From assembly GCA_002327415.1 (NCBI GenBank), contig DCVU01000189.1, positions 1 through 12,802 of the forward strand: a stretch of 12,802 bases of DNA. Direction: 5' to 3'. Shown piece after piece: positions 5,878-12,802 of the stretch. A model generated the notes under the pieces. It was given only the letters and a program-made list of their open reading frames with translations, did not search any database and had not been told where the DNA came from. This stretch comes from Smithella sp. UBA2180. Lineage in GTDB: Bacteria; Desulfobacterota; Syntrophia; Syntrophales; Smithellaceae. The position numbers and the translations under genes were made by a program. Numbering within the stretch: the first letter of the stretch is position 1; each line of letters begins with the position of its first letter.

Positions 5878-6714
5878 TTATATCAGATACTGCTGGCCTT
5901 TAATGCTTTGTTCTATACGACCAGGAGCATTCTTGCGTTGTACTGTAACTTTTGACTCATCAGACAAATCAATGCATAAATAGCCGTTTTTCATTCCTCT
6001 TTTTTCCATGTCAGCCATAATCAGAGTTAATTGTCCCAGTTTTTTTTCGAAATCACCTTTGCCCAGCTTTAAATAAAGGCCTGCATCGGAAATTAAAGAC
6101 AATCCGAATACCTCATCAATATGAATCTCGGAAATTGTACCCAAATAAGTATACTGGCTGGAACCGGATACAGTCTTCAATAATTTAAGCGTGCTTAAAA
6201 AAAGCGGGGATTTAGTTCTGTCCTTCTGTGTGATTCCCGTAAATATCGGAAGATCTACTTCATCGCCTTTACCCAGTTTTTTAAATACAAAACCTTCCCC
6301 ATCCATCAGATAAAAATCACTGGCCTGCTTGACTAGAGCCAATGGATTTCTTTCCTGCACTTCCAGAACAAGCTTGTCGGGCAGTTCCCTGCCAATATAA
6401 ACATTTTTTACCCACTGATTCGCAGTAACCCTTTGTATGACAGCGTCAGTATTTATTGCTAATAGATTTTGCGCAGGCTTTATATCCGCTAACACCAGGA
6501 CATCTTTTTCCGTTAGTTCCTTTAACCCGCGCACGGAAATTTCTTTTATTTCAAAATACGACCTGCTTATAAGCAGATTGTAAGCATAAATAAAGAAAGT
6601 GGTCAGAACCGCGACGGTAAGCAGTAAGCCGGCCGCTGCAAAAAAATCCCCCGACATTCCGGCAAGCCGCCGACGCACACGGTTTTTTTTCGCTTTCAGG
6701 CCCGATTTTTTCAA
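5878..6714 (-). CDS. ftsQ: Cell division protein FtsQ, 278 aa
   Basis: FtsQ is a bitopic inner-membrane protein that links the early division proteins to FtsB/FtsL and septal wall synthesis. It has a basic cytoplasmic N terminus (KKSGLKAKKNRVRRR), one membrane span (about 24-50), and a POTRA domain (about 54-123), including FEIKEISVRGLKELTEKDVL and LPDKLVLEVQERNP. A beta domain follows to about 260. The length is typical. The likely start is the TTG at 6714, six bases after GGAGAGG; two further in-frame TTG codons at 6732 and 6729 lie upstream of that site. The first in-frame ATG is at residue 20 and would remove the basic tail. The TTG comes one base after the murB stop, so the two genes are probably translationally coupled. 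Confidence 0.93.
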   Translation of the reverse strand: MKKSGLKAKKNRVRRRLAGMSGDFFAAAGLLLTVAVLTTFFIYAYNLLISRSYFEIKEISVRGLKELTEKDVLVLADIKPAQNLLAINTDAVIQRVTANQWVKNVYIGRELPDKLVLEVQERNPLALVKQASDFYLMDGEGFVFKKLGKGDEVDLPIFTGITQKDRTKSPLFLSTLKLLKTVSGSSQYTYLGTISEIHIDEVFGLSLISDAGLYLKLGKGDFEKKLGQLTLIMADMEKRGMKNGYLCIDLSDESKVTVQRKNAPGRIEQSIKGQQYLI

Positions 6715-6715
6715 A

Positions 6716-7639
6716 TTAATCCTCTCCAACAATCACAACTTCTGTTTCCAACTTTACACCCTTCTCTTTTTCGGCTTTGGATTGAATAAGCGCAATCAGT
6801 TCTAAAACATCAGAAGCCGTGGCACTACCCCTGTTAACTATAAAATTGGCGTGCTTGGGTGATATTTGCGCGCCTCCGACACTCATTCCTTTCATACCCA
6901 TGTCTTCAATAAGTTTGCCGGCTATTTGCATGGGCAAATTCTTAAAAATGGAACCGGCATTAGGAAATTCCAAAGGATGTTTTTTCTGCCGCCATTGCAG
7001 AATTTCATTTATTTTTTTCTTAATTTTTGTACGCTCACCTTTTTTCAGCTTAAATTGAGCGCCCAGTATTATTGTGTCGGGAGGCAACAATGTCTTGCGG
7101 TAGCTGAAAGATATTGCTTCTCTGTTCATTGTCTTTATTTCACCTTCAGCATCCAGCAAAAATATTGCGTTTATGACATCTTTCATTTCTTTCCCGTAAG
7201 CTCCGGCATTCATACAAACAGCGCCGCCGACAGTACCGGGAATACCGGCGCAAAATTCAAGCCCGGTTAGCGCGTCCGACACTGACAGGCTGACAACCTT
7301 TACCAGTGCCGCACCGGCCTGAGCAGAAATAAGATAATCCCTTCCCGGCGTATATTCGTAACTGATTTTTTTCATCCCCGTCATCAACAATATTGCTCCC
7401 CGGTATCCGCCATCCCGCACAATGATATTCGTCAGATTTCCTACCGGCAAAAAGTTTATTTTCTTTTCTTTGAGTCTTTTGACAACCGCAATCAGTTGAT
7501 CTTCACTTTTTATAAACACGAGAGCGCCGGCTTTTCCACCAACAGCAAGCGACGTATGATGCGACATCGGCTCATCATACAATATTTTCCCTGCAATTAC
7601 ATTTTCCAGCGTTTTCTTAATTTCATTTTTGCTGGCCAT
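6716..7639 (-). CDS. murB: UDP-N-acetylenolpyruvoylglucosamine reductase MurB, 307 aa
   Basis: MurB is the cytoplasmic flavoenzyme that reduces UDP-GlcNAc-enolpyruvate to UDP-MurNAc with NADPH. FAD-binding features include SLAVGGKAG (30-38), PVGNLTNIIVRDGG (65-78) and GIPGTVGGAVCMNAGAYG (132-149). The substrate-side motif is YRKTLL (180-185). The proton-donating serine is in NAGSIFKN (227-234), S230, and the catalytic glutamate is E300 in LETEV. The length and the GSIFK motif fit the shorter type II MurB. The frame stays open upstream to 7828, but that part lies inside murC and lacks homology. The true start is the ATG at 7639, which overlaps the murC stop by one base (TAATG). An AGGA lies about 13 bases upstream, so coupling to murC is likely to matter. 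Confidence 0.96.
   Translation of the reverse strand: MASKNEIKKTLENVIAGKILYDEPMSHHTSLAVGGKAGALVFIKSEDQLIAVVKRLKEKKINFLPVGNLTNIIVRDGGYRGAILLMTGMKKISYEYTPGRDYLISAQAGAALVKVVSLSVSDALTGLEFCAGIPGTVGGAVCMNAGAYGKEMKDVINAIFLLDAEGEIKTMNREAISFSYRKTLLPPDTIILGAQFKLKKGERTKIKKKINEILQWRQKKHPLEFPNAGSIFKNLPMQIAGKLIEDMGMKGMSVGGAQISPKHANFIVNRGSATASDVLELIALIQSKAEKEKGVKLETEVVIVGED
6721..6727 (-). promoter_or_regulatory. Ribosome binding site that sets the ftsQ TTG start
   Basis: GGAGAGG on the minus strand lies inside the last codons of murB and six bases before the TTG at 6714. It argues for that TTG over the TTG codons at 6732 and 6729, which sit upstream of it. Confidence 0.65.
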
Positions 7640-9054
7640 TACTTTTTTATTTTCCTTGACTTCAGTTGTTTTAAAAAAATTTCGCCAATTTTGTAAATAC
7701 TGCCCGCTCCCAGAGTTACGATAGTATCCTTCGCTTTTACCGTCTTTAAGAGGTATTTTACAGTGCCTTCCGCCTGGGCAATATATTTCACGTGTGTTGG
7801 TTGCCCGGTTTGTCTGATAGCCTCGCAAAGTGCGGCGGAATTAATTCCGGCAATAGGCTCCTCACTGGCCGGATATATGTCATTTATAATCAATATGTCG
7901 ACATTCCGGAAAGCTTTAGTAAATTCATCAAAGAGCGCCTTTGTTCGGGTAAATCTGTGCGGCTGGAAAACCACAATCAGTCTGTCTTTCCATATTTGCC
8001 GCATAGCAGCCAATGTTTCTTTGATTTCCGTCGGATGATGGCCATAATCATCAACCACAGTGATATTGCCCACCCTTCCTTTAATTTCCAGGCGGCGCTG
8101 CACTCCGGAAAAGCTTTGCAAACCATCCTTGATTGTTGCAAAATCCAAGTTCAGCTCGCGTGCTACCGCTACTGCCGCCAGAGAATTATAGACATTGAAC
8201 ATACCGGGAACGGTTAGCTCAACCTTGCCTAAATTCGTTCCTTTATAAACGAGAGTGTAAGTGGTTTTTCTTTTTAGAAACTTTATTTCCCGGGCGCTGC
8301 AGTCTGCCGGAGACTCAATGCCGTAAGTTATCATCCTGCGTTTAATCAACGGAATAATTTCCCGCGCGTGGATATTGTCGCTGCAAATAACCGTGCAGCC
8401 GTAAAAAGGAACTATATTGGCAAACTTAAGAAAGGCCTCTTTGATTTCGGCAATGCCCGGATAAAAATCCAGATGCTCGCGGTCGATATTTGTAATAACG
8501 GCAATTGTAGGCGACAATTTTAAAAATGAGCCGTCGCTTTCATCCGCTTCCGCCACAATGATTTCACCATCGCCTAATCGGGCATTACTGCCGATGCTTG
8601 CCAGTTTTCCTCCGATGACCATCGTCGGATCTAAACCGCCCTGCGCAAGGATCGTCGAAATCATGGATGTGGTCGTAGTTTTGCCGTGGCTGCCGGAAAC
8701 AGCGACAGAAAATTTCATTTTGAGAAGTTCCGCCAGCATTTCCGCCCGCGGAATTACCGGAATATTTTTCCTGTGCGCCTCTATAACTTCAGGATTGTTT
8801 GCCTTTACTGCCGTGGAAGTTACAACCACATCAGCATTGCCAATATTATCCGCCGCATGTCCTATGACTACCTGCGCGCCAATCTTCTGTAATCGCACCG
8901 TTGTTTCCGAATGTTGAACGTCGGAGCCGCTGATATGGTAACCGAGATTAACCAGAACTTCGGCAATCCCGCTCATCCCGATGCCTCCAATCCCGACAAA
9001 ATGAATGCATTTTACTTTGCGCTGCATTAAGCTGTTTTTTTTATCAACTCTCAT
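7639..9054 (-). CDS. murC: UDP-N-acetylmuramate--L-alanine ligase MurC, 471 aa
   Basis: MurC adds the first amino acid, L-Ala, to UDP-MurNAc using ATP, in the cytoplasm. The Rossmann-type N-terminal domain has VGIGGIGMSG (20-29). The central ATPase domain has the P-loop GSHGKTTTT (121-129), EADESDGS (169-176) and TNIDREHLDFY (188-198). The C-terminal ligase domain has DDYGHHPTE (335-343) and QPHRFTRT (364-371). All are diagnostic for MurC rather than other Mur ligases. The length is close to that of characterised MurC proteins. The ATG at 9054 is preceded by AGG four bases upstream. An in-frame ATG nine codons later lacks a ribosome binding site. It is separated from murG by 42 bases and overlaps murB. 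Confidence 0.98.
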   Translation of the reverse strand: MRVDKKNSLMQRKVKCIHFVGIGGIGMSGIAEVLVNLGYHISGSDVQHSETTVRLQKIGAQVVIGHAADNIGNADVVVTSTAVKANNPEVIEAHRKNIPVIPRAEMLAELLKMKFSVAVSGSHGKTTTTSMISTILAQGGLDPTMVIGGKLASIGSNARLGDGEIIVAEADESDGSFLKLSPTIAVITNIDREHLDFYPGIAEIKEAFLKFANIVPFYGCTVICSDNIHAREIIPLIKRRMITYGIESPADCSAREIKFLKRKTTYTLVYKGTNLGKVELTVPGMFNVYNSLAAVAVARELNLDFATIKDGLQSFSGVQRRLEIKGRVGNITVVDDYGHHPTEIKETLAAMRQIWKDRLIVVFQPHRFTRTKALFDEFTKAFRNVDILIINDIYPASEEPIAGINSAALCEAIRQTGQPTHVKYIAQAEGTVKYLLKTVKAKDTIVTLGAGSIYKIGEIFLKQLKSRKIKK

Positions 9055-9096
9055 TTATCCTGCCATTCTCTTTTTATCTTTATGAACTGCATAAGC

Positions 9097-10182
9097 CTAA
9101 TTTTTCTCAGCTATTAATTTAATACAGTTGCCGACTATGGTTGCCGCCGCGTCAACTTTACTCATCCTTAAAGAATTTTTTTCCATCTGCCTCAGCTTTT
9201 GTTCATCCCGCAATAAACTATCAATCGCACCAAATAACTTTCTGCCATTAAGTTCCCGCTCCGGAATCATTAAAGCGGCATCCTCAGTTGCCAGAGCTTG
9301 TGCATTTTTTAATTGATGGTCGTTTGCCGCCCAAGGGTACGGAATTAAAATCGCGGCCTTGCCCGCCGCGGTAATCTCCGCAAGCGATGTAGCCCCGGCG
9401 CGACAAATAATTAAATCAGCATCAGCGTATGCTTGGGCCATGCCAATAATAAAAGGGGTTGCTTCCGCCTGTATGCCGGATTGTTCATATGCTTTTTTTA
9501 CCTCTTCCAATTGCCGTGAACCGGTTTGATGCAGGACTCGCACCTTATCTTTCATGCCCTGTAATTGCGGCAGCATATCAATGACGCATTTGTTGATTGC
9601 CTCCGCTCCCTGCGATCCGCCAAAAATAAGCAGCTGCCAATAATCTTTTTTCTCTTTTGCTTTACTGCGGTCAGCAACCAACGAAGCCCTTACGGGATTG
9701 CCGCTTAAAATCACTTTTCCCTGCGGAAAGCATGATCGGGTTTGTGCGTATGTCACGAATATTTTATCCACAAAATTACCCAGTATTCTGTTAGTTACAC
9801 CGGGAATAGCGTTTTGTTCCGCAATGGCTGTAAGTATCCTCATAAAGTGAGCAGCCAACACTGCCGGCCCAGAAGCGTAACCACCCACACCCACGACAAT
9901 GTCAGGGCGAAACTGTTTCAGAATGCTCCTTGATTGCCATAAGCTTTTTGGAATTTGATAGACGACTTTCATCAATGCCTTAATCCCCCGTCCTTTAACT
10001 CCTTCAATATCAATTTCCCTGAGCTCATAACCAAGCCCGCCAAGCAGTTTGCTTTCAATGCCCCTCTGCGTTCCAATAAAAATAACTCTCGTTTGATCAT
10101 CTCTTTTTAAGAATTCCTCTGCGATGGCAATTCCGGGAAACAAGTGCCCGCCTGTTCCTCCTCCCGCAATTACAACGCGCAT
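9097..10182 (-). CDS. murG: Lipid II synthase MurG, 361 aa
   Basis: MurG is the peripheral inner-membrane GT-B glycosyltransferase that moves GlcNAc from UDP-GlcNAc to lipid I, making lipid II. The N-terminal glycine loop is GGGTGGHLFPG (7-17) and a second one is GVGGYASGPA (98-107). AEQNAIPGVTNR (121-132) contacts the acceptor side. The donor site is formed by FGGSQGA (187-193), RAGATSLAEI (261-270, E269 reading the uracil/ribose side) and ANDHQLKNA (286-294). The frame also allows GTG at 10188, but GGAG at 10188-10191 lies five bases before the ATG at 10182 and overlaps that GTG, so I chose the ATG. A 72-base gap separates it from ftsW, the largest in the operon section seen here. Confidence 0.97.
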   Translation of the reverse strand: MRVVIAGGGTGGHLFPGIAIAEEFLKRDDQTRVIFIGTQRGIESKLLGGLGYELREIDIEGVKGRGIKALMKVVYQIPKSLWQSRSILKQFRPDIVVGVGGYASGPAVLAAHFMRILTAIAEQNAIPGVTNRILGNFVDKIFVTYAQTRSCFPQGKVILSGNPVRASLVADRSKAKEKKDYWQLLIFGGSQGAEAINKCVIDMLPQLQGMKDKVRVLHQTGSRQLEEVKKAYEQSGIQAEATPFIIGMAQAYADADLIICRAGATSLAEITAAGKAAILIPYPWAANDHQLKNAQALATEDAALMIPERELNGRKLFGAIDSLLRDEQKLRQMEKNSLRMSKVDAAATIVGNCIKLIAEKN

Positions 10183-10187
10183 TTTCA

Positions 10188-10191
10188 CTCC
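10188..10191 (-). promoter_or_regulatory. Ribosome binding site that sets the murG start
   Basis: GGAG on the minus strand is five bases before the ATG at 10182. Because it overlaps the alternative GTG codon at 10188, it favours the ATG. Confidence 0.65.
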
Positions 10192-10254
10192 GGATAAAAT
10201 TAAAATATTTTCATCGTTCTTTCCACAACAAACTTCTCTCGATATTCAATTCAA

Positions 10255-11361
10255 TTATGTTTGAGTAGAAATATTCAATAAAATACCAACCGCCGTCATG
10301 GTCATGATAAATGCAGTCCCGCCATAACTCAAAAAAGGCAGTACCAAACCCTTCAGTGGTATAAGTCCCATTACACCGGCAATATTGATGAATGCCTCCA
10401 ACGCAATTACCATGGTCAATCCGGCAGCCAGCAACGTCCCGAAAAGATCAGGTGCCTTCAACGCAATCATAAAGCCGCGATAAGCAAAAATAGCAAACAT
10501 GACTATTACAATAGCCACTCCGATAAAGCCGCTTTCCTCGGCAATGATGGAAAGAATAAAATCAGTATGCGGCTCGGGCAGATAAAATAATTTTTGCATG
10601 CCGTCTCCGATTCCCACGCCGAAGGTTCCACCGGAACCAAAAGAAAGCAACGATTGGATAATTTGAAAACCGGTATTATCGGCATCTTTCCATGGATCCA
10701 AAAAAGCAGTCAAACGCGTCAACCTGTATCCCTTATACAAAATCAATGCTACTCCGACCGGAATAAAAGCCGCCACCAAACATGACAGATGCTTTATCTG
10801 CGCCCCCGCTATACACAGCATTAAGAGTAAAATCGCGGCAATAATCACGGCCGTACCAAAATCCGGTTCCAGTAAAATCAACAAAATAGCAATTGAGGTA
10901 ACTGCTAAAGGAATCAGAACGCCCCTGCTGAAATCCTTCAGTTGATGTGACTTTCTGGTTAGTAAGTGTGCCAGAAAAATCACTATCGTAATTTTAACCA
11001 TCTCGGTTACCTGAAAGGAAAAGCCGAACAAATTCAACCAGCGCGTCGCCCCTCCGCGCTTCATTCCCAAATGCGGTATCAGCAGCATCGACAGTAATAC
11101 AAAAGATAATAACATTCCAGGATAAGCCCATTTTCTTAATTGCGTATAAGAAATTTTGGTCATAATAATCATGGAAGTCATGCCCACAAAAACAAAAAAC
11201 AGTTGTTTTTTTAAAAAATATTGACCGTCCTTAAATTTTTCCAGCGCAATAATGGAACTGGACGAATAAATCATCGCCGTGCCCACAGTCACCAAAATTA
11301 AAGTAACCAAAAGTAAAATAATGTCCGGCAATTTATCTTCATTTCTAACCACAGCATCCAT
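10255..11361 (-). CDS. ftsW: Septal peptidoglycan glycosyltransferase FtsW (SEDS family), 368 aa
   Basis: FtsW is a polytopic membrane enzyme that polymerises lipid II at the septum with its partner transpeptidase FtsI. It shows about ten hydrophobic segments starting at residue 12. Typical SEDS motifs are MKRGGATRWLN (100-110), EPDFGTA (165-171), LPEPHTDFI (261-269) and PLKGLVLPFLSYGG (335-348). D267 in the HTDF motif is the conserved acidic residue proposed as catalytic. The location between murD and murG points to FtsW rather than its elongation paralogue RodA. It is shorter than E. coli FtsW (414 aa), mainly at the N terminus, which is only about 11 residues before the first span. The start ATG directly follows the murD stop with no gap (TAAATG), so the two are likely coupled. 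Confidence 0.97.
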   Translation of the reverse strand: MDAVVRNEDKLPDIILLLVTLILVTVGTAMIYSSSSIIALEKFKDGQYFLKKQLFFVFVGMTSMIIMTKISYTQLRKWAYPGMLLSFVLLSMLLIPHLGMKRGGATRWLNLFGFSFQVTEMVKITIVIFLAHLLTRKSHQLKDFSRGVLIPLAVTSIAILLILLEPDFGTAVIIAAILLLMLCIAGAQIKHLSCLVAAFIPVGVALILYKGYRLTRLTAFLDPWKDADNTGFQIIQSLLSFGSGGTFGVGIGDGMQKLFYLPEPHTDFILSIIAEESGFIGVAIVIVMFAIFAYRGFMIALKAPDLFGTLLAAGLTMVIALEAFINIAGVMGLIPLKGLVLPFLSYGGTAFIMTMTAVGILLNISTQT

Positions 11362-12705
11362 TTAAAGATTCCCCACTACATCCTTAAAAAAATTGCCCCG
11401 TTCTTTATAATTGGCAAATTCATCAAAGCTGGCACAACCCGGTGAGAGTAAAATGACATCGCCGGGCTGTGCACTTTTATAAGCACTTTCGATAGCTTCC
11501 TTTAATTTTGTTTTTCTTAACGTCTGGATATCCTTACCAATCAAAGACGCGATACGATCGCGCGCTTCGCCAAACAAAATCACTTTTTTAGCTTTCGCCG
11601 CCAGCATCGGGTTTAAGGTTTCAAAATCACCGTCCTTATCGCGACCGCCCAAAAGAAGAATTACGGGCTGGGCAAATGTTTCCAGCGCCCGCACAACGGA
11701 TCCGACATTTGTTCCCTTGGAATCATCGTAAAATTTGATCGAATTCTTCTCACCTGCAAATTCGATTCGATGCGGCAATCCGCGGAAGGCGGCAACAGCC
11801 TCAATAATGTTTTTCTGACTGCACCCGCAGAAACGTGCCGCCATTATCGCAGCCATCACGTTTTCCACATTATGCAAACCGGGAAGATTAATAATGCTGA
11901 GAGGATATTGCTCTTCCTTCGCTCCGGACATTCTCAGAACGATATTATTGTTCTTAATAAATATTCCTTTTTTCAGCAATCTTTTAGAACTAAACTTCAT
12001 AACATGCGCATCTATGATTCTGTCTAGATCTTCCTGCTCGGGGTCTGCGGCATTAAGAATCGCAAAATCCTCTTTTGTTTGATTGGCAAATACTCTTTTT
12101 TTGATGCGGCTGTATTCCGCGAAAGAACCATGGTAATTGATATGATCACAGGTTATATTCAAAAGAATAGCAATAAACGGCCGGAATTTTCTTATCCACT
12201 GGAGTTGGAAGCTGCTGATCTCAACAACTGTAAAGTCATCTTCCTGTGGACCCTCCGCATATTCAATCAAAGGAGTGCCGATGTTGCCCCCGACAAACAC
12301 TTTCTTTCCCGAGCATCTTAATATCTCGCCCAGCAGTGTCGTTGTCGTTGTCTTACCGTTAGTGCCGGTAACGGCTATCACCGGAACTTTCAAAACCCAG
12401 TAAGCCAGCTCAATTTCGCTGATAACAGGTATATTCCTTTTTAGCGCCTCAACTAATAAAGTATTATCAGGCGGAACTCCGGGAGAAGGAACAACAAAAC
12501 AAGCACCGGTTAAAATACGGGTATTATAGTCACCGATTTCCAGCCATTTTTCCCGGGCAATTTGTTTGAATTCACCGTTCCATTGATCAAACGGTTTTTC
12601 ATCGGTAACCCTCACCCTCGCCCCTTGTTTACCCAAAAACTTGGCCGTGGCAACTCCTGTTTTTCCCATGCCGATGACAACTATTTTTTTACCGGTAAAA
12701 TCCAT
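11362..12705 (-). CDS. murD: UDP-N-acetylmuramoyl-L-alanine--D-glutamate ligase MurD, 447 aa
   Basis: MurD adds D-Glu to UDP-MurNAc-L-Ala using ATP, in the cytoplasm. The N-terminal domain has GMGKTGVA (12-19). The P-loop is GTNGKTTTT (114-122, K118). Other features are GGNIGTPL (139-146), EISSFQL (162-168), and TCDHINYHG (185-193), where the second half of the family DHxxxHG motif is kept. The likely carbamylated lysine is K202 in IKKRVF. The C-terminal domain has PHRIEF (311-316), DDSKGTN (327-333), GGRDKDGDF (353-361) and SPGCASFDEF (421-430), all specific to MurD. The length is normal. A GAGGA ribosome binding site overlaps the mraY stop codon region seven bases upstream, typical of dcw coupling. 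Confidence 0.98.
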   Translation of the reverse strand: MDFTGKKIVVIGMGKTGVATAKFLGKQGARVRVTDEKPFDQWNGEFKQIAREKWLEIGDYNTRILTGACFVVPSPGVPPDNTLLVEALKRNIPVISEIELAYWVLKVPVIAVTGTNGKTTTTTLLGEILRCSGKKVFVGGNIGTPLIEYAEGPQEDDFTVVEISSFQLQWIRKFRPFIAILLNITCDHINYHGSFAEYSRIKKRVFANQTKEDFAILNAADPEQEDLDRIIDAHVMKFSSKRLLKKGIFIKNNNIVLRMSGAKEEQYPLSIINLPGLHNVENVMAAIMAARFCGCSQKNIIEAVAAFRGLPHRIEFAGEKNSIKFYDDSKGTNVGSVVRALETFAQPVILLLGGRDKDGDFETLNPMLAAKAKKVILFGEARDRIASLIGKDIQTLRKTKLKEAIESAYKSAQPGDVILLSPGCASFDEFANYKERGNFFKDVVGNL

Positions 12706-12712
12706 GCTTCCT

Positions 12713-12802
12713 CTAACGTAACTTCAATGTGCTTATCGCCATTAAAGCCAATAAAATAGAAATGATCCAAAATCGTACAATTACTTTCGGTTCCGCCCAC
12801 CC
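12713..12802 (-). CDS. mraY: MraY C-terminal end (partial, 29 codons)
   Basis: This is the last part of phospho-N-acetylmuramoyl-pentapeptide transferase, the membrane enzyme that makes lipid I. The visible residues begin GWAEPKVIVRFWIIS and end TLKLR before a TAG. They align closely from memory with the conserved MraY C terminus (GWPEPRVIVRFWIIS...TLKVR), which includes the final membrane span. The gene is cut by the right edge of the window and is not broken. It stops seven bases before murD, the standard dcw order. Confidence 0.93.
   Translation of the reverse strand, partial: GWAEPKVIVRFWIISILLALMAISTLKLR

Noticed and set aside
7640..7828. Upstream extension of murB by 63 codons
   Set aside because: The added residues are the shadow of the murC 3' end and do not resemble MurB; the ATG at 7639 overlapping the murC stop is the standard coupled start.

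Overview
The window holds two unlike parts. Positions 3395-12802 (minus strand) carry the downstream part of a division and cell wall (dcw) cluster. In order of transcription it is mraY (only the last 29 codons, running off the right edge), murD, ftsW, murG, murC, murB, ftsQ, ftsA, ftsZ, followed by a radical SAM gene (1698-3395). Gaps between genes are from -1 to about 66 bases, so this looks like one long operon whose promoter lies beyond the right edge. The products take the muropeptide precursor from the mraY step to lipid II (MurB, MurC, MurD, MraY, MurG), polymerise septal glycan (FtsW), and build the division ring (FtsZ, FtsA, FtsQ).

Positions 1-1450 look like the end of an integron gene-cassette array on the plus strand, convergent with the dcw operon. 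Three successive cassettes can be read from their core sites. In each, the GTT-type core at the start is the exact reverse complement of the AAC-type core at the end: GTTAAGT/ACTTAAC, GTTGCCG/CGGCAAC and GTTAAAC/GTTTAAC. Cassette 1 (3-542) has a 135-aa unknown protein. Cassette 2 (543-760) has no credible gene and is nearly all palindrome. Cassette 3 (761-1444) has a 208-aa unknown protein. No integrase or attI site is in view; either would lie to the left, or this is a cluster of attC sites without an integrase. About 250 bases (1451-1697) with two hairpins and no gene separate the last attC from the radical SAM stop codon.

The gene order (murC-murB-ftsQ-ftsA-ftsZ followed by a B12-type radical SAM gene), moderate GC and protein character suggest a Desulfobacterota/Deltaproteobacteria lineage, perhaps near Syntrophales. 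This is inference from remembered gene order, not from a search. The ddl gene often found between murB and ftsQ in relatives is absent here.
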